Shown: positions 1-9,895 of the stretch, piece by piece | Position numbering within the stretch: the stretch's first letter is position 1 | How the letters are laid out: every line of letters begins with the position of its first letter | Assembly (NCBI RefSeq): GCF_030272615.1 | Contig: NC_081411.1 | Location: 45,895,517-45,959,516, forward strand | Length of the DNA: 64,000 nucleotides | Direction: 5' to 3' | Source: Cryptomeria japonica | Taxonomy: Eukaryota > Streptophyta > Pinopsida > Cupressales > Cupressaceae | Notes under the pieces: generated by a model | The model's input: the letters and a program-made list of their open reading frames with translations, nothing else | What the model was told of the DNA's origin: nothing | Databases searched by the model: none | Made by a program: the position numbers and the translations under genes

Positions 1-165
1 GATAGGTACTCTTTGATTTGATGAAGATGTTGCTCACATTCTTGATCCCAATTGTATAATATGCCTTTCGTTAGTACCTTCATGAAAGGTTGAGCCTTTT
101 CTACTAGTTGAGAAATGAACCTTCTGATAGACTAAAGATGTCCTTGTAGACTTCTCATTTGACTA
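1..165 (-). pseudogene. R2 pol fragment, RT connection/start of RNase H
   Basis: Read on the minus strand, this stretch continues the R2 polyprotein after the R1 insertion. It encodes a recognisable gypsy segment (MRSLQG, then SIRRFISQL, then W-D-Q-E-C-E), which links the RT thumb/connection to RNase H. The same block is present in R5 near 34180-34320 (IRSLQGRLQSIQRF), which confirms the assignment. One in-frame TAG lies where R5 has Gln. It is separated from the rest of the R2 RT (8056-8938) by the 7.9-kb R1 insertion, and the RNase H and integrase of R2 must lie beyond the left edge of the window. Confidence 0.8.
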
Positions 166-1425
166 TGTAAAGCGGAAAAATCAAACCCTAGTTGTTCTCC
201 CCTCCCCAGCTCCAAGGAGAGAGAAGGGAGAGTCACTAGGGTTGATGGTTTTCACTTAGGAGGGACTTTACATTCAAAAGAGGGGTTGAAACCCACAAGA
301 TCCAATCCCACGCAATGCAATATTGGATTCTAAATGAGTTTCAAGGGTTAAGACATCAAGGATACCCTCTTTTGTAAAGAAATGTAGATAGAAAGATTGA
401 ACTAGGAATGCATGTAAAGTAGGAAATATTCGCTTATAAATAGAGATAGGAATGTAGGATGAAGCTGCAGACCTGGAATTAGCAGTAAAATGTTGAGACG
501 GTGCTGCCCTGCAAATTTGAGCGAAAGTTGACGGGACGATGGTGCTCGGCGTGCACACGGTCCTCCGAAAAATCCGCGAAACGAAGGTGGATCTGTTCGT
601 CTCTGCACAAGGATTCCAGATCTTCATTTACAGCCGCATACCTGCAACCTACACATAAAAGAGAGAGGACGATTGGGGGGTTAGGGATGAGGGGTTTGCC
701 TTTAGGTCAAACCCCGGTTTTGGAATTAACCAAGAAATGAGAATGCTGTAAATGTAAATGTTTGTAATGTAAACAAGTACTGATACCTTGTTGTAAGAAT
801 GTTTGTATTCTTACATGCGAAGGTGTAATGTAAGTAACATATAATGTGTTGTATGTGATCTCCTCTTCAATGGTTGAATCCTTATCTTGAATGCAACACT
901 TAGCCTTGAATGGAGACCTAGAATGATCAATTGCTTGAAGGAATGCTTGAATGCTTGAATGCTTGAATGTTTGAATATTGCTTTCGCGCCTTGCTCACAT
1001 ATGTCCTCCTCCCTTTTTGAGAGAGGAAATGTAGTTTATATACTTGCAAATTAGGGCTGATAGACTGATTTTCCCGACCTTAGGCCAACCAGGAAATGTT
1101 ATTTTCCAATTTGCAAACATAAAGACCCGAAGACCCAAAAGAGACTGGGCCCAAAATAGGGCTAGGGACCAGGGCGCTGGGCGCCATGGTCATGGGGGAC
1201 CAGTGCGCGGGGTGCCCTACTCCAGAAGGACCAGGGCACTGGGCGCCATGGTCCCACCTCCAAGGACATCAGGGTGCAAGGAGGATCAGGCCAGGGTGCT
1301 GAAAAATGCAGTTTTTGGTGTCATGAACAAGTTTCGGGGTCTCCATTTAGGTTCCGTGTTGCATCTCCATCATGAAGACCCAAATGCAGTCGAAATTGCA
1401 AGTGTCACAATTTTAGGACGCTACA
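166..1425 (-). repeat. R1 3' LTR
   Basis: This is the left copy of the 1260-bp repeat, aligning without gaps to 6796-8055 (offset 6630). It carries a run of CTTGAATG-like units near 935-980 and a GC-rich set of GGACCAGGGCGCTGGGCGCC-type repeats at 1165-1260, within otherwise AT-rich DNA. A minus-strand ORF of 117 codons (274-627) is open in both LTRs but has no recognisable domain. Confidence 0.93.
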
Positions 1426-1440
1426 TTTAGCCCCCACTTT
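1426..1440 (-). other. R1 polypurine tract
   Basis: On the minus strand AAAGTGGGGGCTAAA lies directly before the first base of the 3' LTR, the position expected for the plus-strand primer. Almost the same tract and flank recur on the plus strand just before the R8 LTR (55641-55660), and a decayed form follows the R7 LTRs. Confidence 0.8.
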
Positions 1441-2168
1441 AGTGAGAGTATAAGCGTACGCTCATACTTCCGGTAAAGTACAAGGAAACAACATTGAGAA
1501 ACTTTCACCACGTCAAGGAGGCAAGATACACCAAGCCCCTAGTGGACTAAGGATCTTACGACTTCGATTGACAAAGTAAAAGGGAAGATCACGAGGGAGA
1601 ACCATGACTGTTAGTAGTAAGGTTCCCTCACTATGATTCATGCAAGAAAGATATCAAAAATTTTCAAGGCAAAGTTAAATTTGTCAAGAAATTTTCAAGT
1701 ATCTTGAAAAGATATGAATGGGATGTATGCCCCCCTACGTTAAAGCGATCGCACACGCCTCACTGGGGGTGATTGCTTTAAGGTAGTGATACATATAAAA
1801 ATGAGAAGGGAAAGGAGCACGTTATCACAAGGATTTAGCCCCCAAGTGTGAGAAAAGCCCAAGGATAATAGACACAAAACACAAAGCACAAGGTGACTTC
1901 GCTTTCCTCGGGGTCAGTATGCTGTATGATAATTCATGTATATCATATGTATGTATGCATAATTGTTCTTCATTCCCCAATCAAGGAAGGTCACCTAGAA
2001 GAAGGGAACACATGTGTCTTTTGAGTCAACATGAGAGAGACCAAGAGATCTCAATGCTTTGCATCGTCCTCAAGTAGCCAACACTAAGGACAACAAATAG
2101 AAGAATGAGAATAACACATAGAAGAAGTAATGAAAGAGAGGAGGGGAGAATCTGCTATGCTAATGAAA
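1441..2168 (-). other. R1 non-coding region between ORF and polypurine tract
   Basis: About 730 bp without a supported ORF. It holds a near-perfect inverted repeat (arms 1740-1750 and 1771-1781, 10 of 11 pairs) that would form a hairpin in the element RNA. Otherwise I see no structure. Confidence 0.6.
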
Positions 2169-2636
2169 CTAGTCTAGAACGTCATCTACCCCCCGATCTT
2201 GCTGATCAATATTTCGGGAAGGTAGGAAACACGCTAGAGGAGGAACATCCAACATAGTAGATGGAGCTATCACAAGATCCAAACAAGGGCTATGTTCATG
2301 TCCCAAGCCAAAGTGTTCTTGTCTAGGAGCTAGCATAAGTGCTTTAGAAAATGCGCTAGATAAATGGTTATCAACATCAACATATTCATATTCACTATCA
2401 GAATGAACAGGAATAACATTTTCATCATGAATAACATTTTCAGCTATATCATCATCAAGATTTATAAAAATAGGATCTTTAACTCGCACAGGATCAAGAC
2501 CATCATGCATCTTATGTTTAGGAGATTTTGGCTCAATCGTCGGCTGAGGAGAAAATGGAATAATACTGGCTGAAGGTGTTTTTGGGGATTGCAAAATTTG
2601 AGAAGCTGCTGCCTGAGCTCTAAGACGACGCTTTCA
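2169..2636 (-). pseudogene. R1 C-terminal tail of the gag-protease frame
   Basis: This segment continues the upstream protease frame after two adjacent TGA codons (2637-2639 and 2634-2636). It is rich in Ser, Pro, Asp and Glu, with an acidic stretch and no catalytic motif. A basic run just after the stops (KRRLRAQ) follows a Cys pair (CSTC) just before them. I do not recognise a domain. Its position, where autonomous gypsy elements would begin RT, shows that the pol genes are replaced by this tail. Both TGA codons could derive from CGA by C-to-T change, which is inference. Confidence 0.55.
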
Positions 2637-3725
2637 TCAGCGTTCACATGTAGAACAATTTCGTCTAGTCTTAGTAGGAAGTTGAGAGGATTGAGGAGGA
2701 GGAATGTTCTCATCCTTTTCACTTGGGTGTTTAGGTTGTGGTCTCTTAGGTTGAATAATAGGAGAAGAGGAAGGTCTCTTCTCTCCATAAGAGGAAGGAG
2801 GAGGAACTACTCCATATAAGGGAGGAATATTTGGTTTAGGAAGGAGACCAAGCCCATCATGACGAGGAGGTATAGGTCTACCTTTAGAAAGTTTATTAGA
2901 TATAGACATAGTCACATTCATAGGGATGGGTTGGGAATCTTCTTGAGGAAAGACATTAATTTTGTCTTTCAAAGGAAGAACCTCCTTCTCAAGAATGATA
3001 GGAATGTCAAGTTTGGGTGTTCTAGGTTCACTTAGAGATAGGATCATATCTTTTTTCCACTTTTGATAAGATTTGAAAAGATGATCACTTCGCGGAGGAA
3101 GAGATTGGAATTGTTTAGGCCAAAAGTAATCAATAGGAACGCTAGAAGTTCTTTCAGCTGGTTTAAAGAGACTATGATTGATAGTAACAACTTCGCCATT
3201 ATGGGGAAATTTCAAACACTTGTGAATGGGAGAAGCAATAGCTTTCATGGAAGATAGCCAAGGATAGCCTAGCTTCACACGAAATTGTTCAGATGATGGA
3301 ATAATAGAAAAACTCACATCAAGAGATTTGTTATGGACCTCAATAGGTAATGTAATAGAACCAATTGCAGGAGAAGAAAATGCATCAAATAGTTTCACAA
3401 CCACATTTGTTTCGTCATAGATCACTTGATTCAATTGCAAAGTAAAAAGAAATTCTTCAGTAATGACATTAACCATACAAGAAGGATCAATAAGCACTCC
3501 ACGACAAGGTGTATTCTTGACTTTTGCAACTATATATAAAGGACCATCAGGTGCCCTGATAGTTTCACTAGAATCAAATGTGATGGAAGGTTCTTTAGGG
3601 ATTTTCTGCTGCTCTACAAAGTTAATCACATTTGGAGTCATAGACACAAGATCATCAGGTGAGACAAAGGAATCATTAGTATCAATCGCATTAGAGGTAT
3701 GAGAAGGTAATGGATCAGTAAAAAT
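2637..3725 (-). pseudogene. R1 retropepsin-like protease and proline-rich linker
   Basis: The domain follows gag in the same reading frame after a single TAG at 3726-3728. It has the retropepsin layout: an active-site-like LID-PSC segment, then an L-P-I-E-V core strand, then LGYPWLSSMKAIASP and the K-F-P-H-N-G motif seen at the same place in the R2 and R5 proteases. The active-site triplet reads D-P-S rather than D-S/T-G, so catalytic ability is uncertain. The C-terminal third is a Pro/Ser/Lys-rich linker. No RT follows. The protease would process Gag inside the virus-like particle. Confidence 0.7.
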
Positions 3726-5612
3726 CTAAAGATTTTGGTTAGGAGGAGCTACAGATGTGTTGCCTTTATCATTCACACCAGAAACAGAGATAGTATTATT
3801 ATCAATTAAATCTTGAATTTTACCTTTTAAAGCAAAACATTTTTCAGTATCATGCCCAGGATGACGATGAAATTGACAAAAAGATTTGTTATCAAAATAG
3901 GGTGAATTAATCTTTGCAGGATCTATTTGCCTTATAGGAGGAAGGGTAAGCACATTTTGTTCCAATAACTTATTCATAATACTATGCAATGATTCATTCA
4001 AAGGAGTAAACTTTCTTTCTTTCCTGAAAAACTTAGAAATAGGAGGCACACCTGATGCTGTATTCACCTGGTTGTTGATGATGTTTTCATTGAATTTAAT
4101 GGACTCTCTGTTCGGTTTAAACTTCCCAAATGGTTGTTGACTACTATCACCCTTATCACTCGGAGCCATAGGACTTGCTTGTTCCATTTGACTCACAGTC
4201 AGTTGATAATTGTGAAGAGTTGCGCACAACTGTTGGAAAGAAGTAAACTCAGAAAACAGGAGTTTTTCTCTAATATCTTTTTGTAAATTTGAAATAAAGA
4301 TTCTTTGAATATCATTGTCAGGCACTGGAAAGGAAACTTGAGCATACAAATGCTTATATCTACCAATGAAATCAGTCACTTTTTCTTTAACACCTTGTTT
4401 ACAAAGCATTAAATCAATCAAAGTAACTTTAGGACTTATATTGTTTTGAAATTGTTGAATGAAAGCATTTGCAAGTTGTTCAAAAGAAGTAATAGAATAA
4501 GAAGGCAACGAGCAATACCATTGTAGGGCTTTATCTCTTAATGTTCTAGTAAACAGTTTTGCAAGCAACCTTTGGTCATAAGCAAAATCGGTACATATTG
4601 TTTGAAAGGTCTTAACATGTGTTAGAGGATCACCCTTACCATTATAAAGCTCCAAATGCGGAATTTCAACATGTTTAGGGGGAATAGCTCGGACAATGTC
4701 AAGAGAAAGTGGGCTCGCAACATCAAATGTGGGCACACTAAACTTAGATTGATTCATAGAGGCAATTTGTTGCTGTAAAGAAGAGACAGTTTGTGCAAGA
4801 TTGTTAATGGTCGCTTCAGTTGAAGAGTTCATATTAGATGTGTTAGATTGTGATGGAGGTGTTATGTTATTGAAAGAAGGTAGAGAGTAAGGTGGTGGGA
4901 CACTATGATAGTTAGTCATAGGAGATGATTGGAAAGGAGGAACACTACAAGGAGGAATGGAATGATTAAATGAATTGCCCCCTTGCATCATGTTCATTTG
5001 TGGAGATGAAATAGGAACACTTATTGAAGGAATGAATGAAGAAGTTGGATTGAATGAAGGAAGAGGGTTGATTGAAGAAGAGGGATTGCCCCCATGACTG
5101 GTGATCATAGGAGGAATGTCTTGTGTTGAAGTAGTCATTATGTTTGATGTAAAAGTAGGTATACTAGCAATAGGAGTCGTCAAAGGAATAGAATGATTGA
5201 CTTGAGTAGGAGGTTATGTATAACCCAAAGTTTTGGCACAACTCTTCATAGGAATCACATTCGAATCCAAAATGTGTGCAATACCACGCAAAATATCAAT
5301 TCCATTCTTATCACTTTGAACCATACGTTTTAGACCCTCAATTAATGAAAGAGCTTCGCTATCGGGGTATTCTTGAGACATCCATTGTCGAAAATCATCA
5401 AATTGGTTATCCAATTTTGAAAGTTGTTCTATAGAAACCTCATGGAGAGCTTCTTCATCATTAAGAGGATTAGAGGAATTACCCACGTCCTCGTTAAAAA
5501 GGCCATTCAAATTAGGTTCCATCTCCTCGATAATTACACCTTGGAAAGACTTAATTCTAAGGCTTCGTCTAACGGGAATAGTGTAAGTAGGGCTTATTGT
5601 TGTAAAACTCAT
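3726..5612 (-). pseudogene. R1 gag (capsid and zinc-knuckle)
   Basis: Gag starts at the ATG at 5612 and is open to 3726 except for one TAA at 5214-5216, in the same frame on both sides. The order is: N-terminal charged region, a long Pro/Ser/Asn-rich spacer (about 4800-5180), a retrotransposon-gag domain (HVEIPHLELYNGKGDP, then LRDKALQWYCSLP, then FIGRYKHLYAQ), and a C-terminal knuckle C-Q-F-H-R-H-P-G-H-D-T-E-K-C. The knuckle has the spacing C-x2-H-x4-H-x4-C rather than the usual CCHC. The product would build the particle that packages R1 RNA. Diverged copies occur at 51834-52595 and 56990-57870. Confidence 0.85.
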
Positions 5613-6773
5613 GCACTAAAGAAAGAGAGAAGATTTTGAATTTTAGAGGTAGCAAATTTCAATAAAACCAGCCAATCTCCTAGATTTAAGCTGTTAAATG
5701 CAATCAGGACAATCTCCCGAAATTTCAAAAAAAATGTCTGGGACCGTGGCGCTCGGAGTGCACACGGTCCTCGCAACTTTTTTCGACATTTTCAGGGATG
5801 AAAGTTATGATGATTTTAAAGCTAATCTGAAAAAATTGAGTGATTTTACGATCTGTAGATAGGCCAAATTAAAGTTGTAATCTCAAAATTGAACCCTACC
5901 AAGATTGTTGAAAAATGTAAAATTTGAATTTTGAAAAGGAGGGGGAAACTGAAATTTTGAATTTTATGATTTTAGAGAGAATGCCAAAAGCAATGCAAGT
6001 TTTGAAATTTAAAAGTTGACCCGATTTCATGCAAAATTTGAATTTGAAAGTGGAAATCAAAGTTGTTGCAATTAAACACTTAATTTCAAAAGTCACAAAC
6101 GGCAAAAATTTGAATAAAACACTGAAATTTCGAATGAATGCTAACACACTTCTCAGATTTAGGACTGTAAGAAACACAATTTTGACAAAAATTTCAATTT
6201 CAACAATTTTTGAATGATTAGAAGCCTCAATCCAAGCAATCGCTAGACCAACTTTGACTTTAATTTTGAAAGTGTTAAAATTGATAAAATCAGCCAAAAT
6301 TCTGGATTTTAGCAGAAAAATACAGTAAGATCTAGCTCCCGAAATTTTGGGAAAAATGTTGGGGACGATGGCGCTCGGGGTGCACACGGTCCTCGTAACT
6401 TTTTTCCAAATTTTCAGGGATGAAAGATATTGTGATTTTATTGCGGAATCCAAAGTTACAGCCGATTTGGAGGTGTTTTGATTAGTGAAATTATCAGTCA
6501 AAGGTTGAATCAAGGAGGTCTTAAAAATTAGGGTTTTGACATTTAACCACTTAATTTTCAGAATTAAAGCACAAATATGAATTGGTAATTTGCAATAGAA
6601 GGGTAGATCTGAAACAAGCATTAACAATTAAACATTTCACAGGTTTAATTACTAAAAGAAAATTTTAGGGTTTTTATGCAATTAACCTCTAAAATTTGCA
6701 AAAGATCAAACATGGAAATGTAATCAAGGGCACAAAATTTTCAGATCTAACCATGAATAATCAGAATGAGGAT
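5613..6773 (-). other. R1 untranslated leader with duplicated module
   Basis: This is the leader between primer-binding site and gag. Two direct copies of a roughly 170-bp module (about 5661-5830 and 6282-6460) each carry the GC-rich motif GGCGCTCGG-GTGCACACGGTCC, which is also present once in each LTR. In the copy at 5741-5770 the motif is bounded by GGACCGTG and CACGGTCC, a perfect 8-bp inverted repeat. The 243-codon minus ORF at 5896-6627 is low-complexity and unsupported as a gene. Confidence 0.6.
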
Positions 6774-6792
6774 GTTCATGTCGGGTTCACCA
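6774..6792 (-). promoter_or_regulatory. R1 primer-binding site (candidate)
   Basis: On the minus strand TGGTGAACCCGACATGAAC lies three bases inside the 5' LTR. It starts TGG as required to pair with a tRNA CCA end. I cannot name the tRNA. R4 has nearly the same site (TGGTGAACCTGACGTGAAAC), while R2 and R5 use different ones. Confidence 0.7.
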
Positions 6793-6795
6793 AAA

Positions 6796-8055
6796 TGTAA
6801 ACCGGAAAAATCGAACCCTAGTTGTTCTCCCCTCCCCAGCTCCAAGGAGAGAGAAGGGAGAGTCACTAGGGTTGATGGTTTTCACTTAGGAGGGACTTTA
6901 CATTCAAAAGAGGGGTTGAAACCCACAAGATCCAATCCCACGCAATGCAAGATTGGATTCTAAATGAGTTTCAAGGGTTAAGACATCAAGGATACCCTCT
7001 TTTGTAAAGAAATGTAGATAGAAAGATTGAACTAGGAATGCATGTAAAGTAGGAAATATTCGCTTATAAACAGAGATAGGAATGTAGGATGAAGCTGCGG
7101 ACCTGGAATTAGCAGTAAAATGTTGAGACGGTGCTGCCCTACAAATTTGAGCGAAAGTTGACGGGACGATGGCGCCCGGCGTGCACACGGTCCTCCGAAA
7201 AATCCGCGAAACGAAGGTGGATCTGTTCGTCTCTGCACAAGGATTCCAGATCTTCATTTACAGCTGCGTACCTGCAACCTACACACAGAAGAGAGAGGAC
7301 GATTGGGGGGTTAGGGATGAGGGGTTTGCCTTTAGGTCAAACCCCAGTTTTGGAATTAACCAAGAAATGAGAATGTTGTAAATGTAAATGTTTGTAATGT
7401 AAACAAGTATTGATACCTTGTTGTAAGAATGTTTGTATTCTTACATGCGAAGGTGTAATGTAAGTAACATATAATGTGTTGTATGTGATCTCCTCTTCAA
7501 TGGTTGAATCCTTGTCTTGAATGCAACACTTAGCCTTGAATGGAGACCTAGAATGATCAATTGCTTGAAGGAATGCTTGAATGCTTGAATGCTTGAATGT
7601 TTGAATATTGCTTTCACGCCTTGCTCACATATGTCCTCCTCCCTTTTTGAGAGAGGAAATGTAGTTTATATACTTGCCAATTAGGGCTGATAGACTGATT
7701 TTCCTGACCTTAGGCCGACCAGGAAATGTTATTTTCCAATTTGCAAACATAAAGAATCGAAGCCCCAAAAGAGACCGGGCCCAAAATAGGGCCAGGGACC
7801 AGGGCACTGGGCGCCATGGTCCAGGGGGACCAGGGCACTAGGCACCCTAGTCCAAATGGACCAGGGCGCTGGGCGCCATGGTCCCACCTCTAGGGACAGC
7901 AGGGTGCAAGGAGGATCGGGCCAGGGTGCTGAAAAATGCAGTTTTTGGTGTCATGAACAAGTTTCGGGGTCTCCATTCAAGTTCCGTGTTGCATTGCCAT
8001 CGTGAAGACCCAAATGCAGTCGAAATTGCAAGTGTCGCAATTTTAGGACACTACA
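6796..8055 (-). repeat. R1 5' LTR
   Basis: Right copy of the 1260-bp LTR, which for this minus-strand element is the promoter LTR. It starts TGTAGTGTCCTAAAATTG on the minus strand and ends GGTTTACA. The GC-rich tandem motif is at about 7795-7890 and the hairpin-like motif at 7163-7196. Confidence 0.93.
7664..7672 (-). promoter_or_regulatory. R1 candidate TATA box
   Basis: TATATAAAC on the minus strand about 385 bp into the 5' LTR, where a U3 TATA element is expected. Assigned by position and sequence only. Confidence 0.45.
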
Positions 8056-8060
8056 GACTG
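8056..8060. repeat. R1 target-site duplication (right copy)
   Basis: GACTG here pairs with GACTA at 161-165. One base differs, consistent with mutation after insertion. The R2 frame is continuous across the joined site. Confidence 0.75.
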
Positions 8061-8938
8061 ATATTCTTGGGAGGCGACATTTCCATTATGGCTTGGACTT
8101 TCTCAGGATCAACTTCGATTCCTTTTTTTGAAATGATGTATCCAAGTAGTTTACCAGACGTCACTCTGAATGCACACTTCCTTGGATTTAATCGAAGTTT
8201 GAACTTTTCCATTCTGTCAAGGATAGGACCTAATTATTGAATATGTGTTGATCTTTTCATAGTTTTCACTAAAGTATCATCAACATAGTCTTCCATATTC
8301 TTATGCATCATATCATGAAAAATAGTAGTGACTACTCTTTGATAGGTTGCTCCTGCGTTCTTTAGCCCAGATGGCATGACGTTCCAGCAAAAGGTTTCCC
8401 ATGCACAGGTGAAAGCCGTCTTTTCTTGATCTCCAGGAGCGATTTTAATCTGATTGTAGCCGGAAAATCCATCCATTAGCGAGTACATCTCATATCCAGC
8501 TATCATGTCGACTATCATATCAATATTCGGTAATGGAAAGTCATCTTTTGGACATGCTTTGTTGAGATCTCTAAAGTCTTTACAAAATCTGATAGATTTA
8601 TCTACCTTCGACATAGGTACTATGTTGGAAATCCATTCAGCATAATCTATTGCTCTGGTAAATCCAGCTTTGAGCAGCTTCTCTAATTTAGCTTTGACTA
8701 ATAGTGCCACATGTGGGTGCATCTTACGGAGTTTTTGCTTAACTGGTTTTACTCCTGGTGTGATTGAGAGATGGTGCATAATGAGATCAAGATCCAAACC
8801 TGGCATATTAGAATATGTCCATGCAAAACTTATTTTCTTTTCTGAGAATAGCTGAGTGAAATCCTTCAATTCCTCTTCTAATAGTGATTGAGCTAAGTGA
8901 ATGATTTGTGGTGTTTCTTGACTCCCGATGTTCACTGG
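8056..8938 (-). pseudogene. R2 reverse transcriptase (gypsy type), interrupted
   Basis: Minus-strand RT domain continuing the R2 frame. Visible in order are HHLSITPGVKPVKQKLRKMHP, the primer-grip region DYAEWISNIVPMSK, D-F-R-D-L-N-K-A-C-P-K-D-D-F-P-L-P, MDGFSGYNQIKI, the T-A-F-T-C-A-W motif and the catalytic Y-V-D-D at about 8275. All catalytic Asp are present. A TAG at 8939 and a TAA at 8234 break the frame, and R1 is inserted after the PPKN-IS segment at 8056. RT copies element RNA to DNA in the particle. The arrangement and motifs match R5 closely, placing R2 in the same gypsy group. Confidence 0.9.
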
Positions 8939-9895
8939 CTAAGTTGGCTCGATCAATATAAAGGATCTTTCCTGAAAATGACTTGGTAGTATATCAAGCA
9001 TCTCACCTTTAGGCGCCTCAAAGAGGTTTTCACCTTTAGGTACGTCCTTTATTTTCTCTTTTTTAGATTCTGACACCGCCACAATGTTGTTTTCGCCTTC
9101 AGATCTTTTATTTTTATTTTTCTTGTTTTTACGACTAAGATACTTGATATCCGCTTCAGTCATATTTTCACTTTGTTCACTAGTGGAAGAGTCTATAGGT
9201 TCGACTGCATTGAGATAAATGGATAATGTATAGTCATTGGAAAAAGTAGGTACATTCATGGGTTGGTTCTGTAACGTATAGTCAATCAATTTGAGATGTA
9301 CTAAGGATAAATTTGGGGTAGGTTCAAGAACATTCATGGTATTGTTATCACAGCTACGGATCAAAAAATTGAGTTCTAGAAGTATACCTTGCGTAAGTGT
9401 CTCAAGACCGGGAAAAGTTAGATCATGATTATTAAAGTCCACGTTAATATTTAATCAATCTAATCCAATAGACATACTTGTAACATCATTTACTACACCA
9501 GACTGGACTTCATATCATGGTTCAATAGCAATAAGACTAGTAGGCAACTTTTCATTGTTTGCACCTCATGATTCCGATTTTGAGGCTGAGTGGATATCAT
9601 CATGAATAGGATTGTCGTCAGATTCATCAGAGTCATTAGAGTCATCAGATGAAGTTTCCAAGCCTCTTTCAAGTGATTTAGTAAGCACATGTATGGTATC
9701 AATGCGAAGATCTTTAATGCTAGAAGTTCCTTCATGTTGTGGTTCATTTGGCATTTGTATCTGACACACCTGTTGACATGATCTCATTGTTTTTGTAATT
9801 TTTTGTCATCTACTCCATTTGGCTTCTTTTGGACTGACAATTGGTTCATTTTGTGTAGCTTCTAACTCTTCTTGTGTAGTGCTATACCTAATTTA
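8939..9895 (-). pseudogene. R2 linker between protease and RT
   Basis: The gag-pol frame continues through here with several stops (9566 TGA, about 9896 TAA). The sequence is acidic and Ser/Asp-rich, then Lys-rich (RKNKKNKNKR), with a K-G-E-N-L-F-E-A-P-K-G-E repeat-like stretch that R5 also has before its RT (KGKNLSEAPKDGRLDIL). No enzymatic motif is seen; this is a spacer that the protease would trim. Confidence 0.6.

Larger units (their letters stand above)
166..8055 (-). mobile_element. R1: complete non-autonomous gag-protease LTR retrotransposon
   Basis: The element is bounded by two direct LTRs of identical length (1260 bp) that start TGTAG and end TACA on the minus strand. It has a candidate primer-binding site next to the right (5') LTR and a polypurine tract next to the left (3') LTR. 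The flanks are GACTA (161-165) and GACTG (8056-8060), a 5-bp target duplication with one later substitution; removing R1 rejoins the R2 reading frame exactly. The internal 5.4 kb encodes only gag, a retropepsin-like domain and a low-complexity tail. I find no RT, RNase H or integrase motif on either strand. By eye the LTRs differ at about 50 of 1260 positions (about 4%), mostly transitions, so this is the latest insertion of its nest. Confidence 0.92.

Noticed and set aside
1044-1430. 128-codon plus-strand ORF in the R1 LTR
   Set aside because: Antisense to the element; the matching ORF in the other LTR has a different start and extent, and it reads through the GC-rich repeats.
5896-6627. 243-codon minus-strand ORF in the R1 leader
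   Set aside because: Low-complexity Lys/Phe/Ile-rich translation of AT-rich repeats and overlaps the duplicated leader module.
6774-6792. tRNA gene fragment
   Set aside because: Tight spacing to the LTR end and the TGG start show a primer-binding site, and no tRNA body flanks it.
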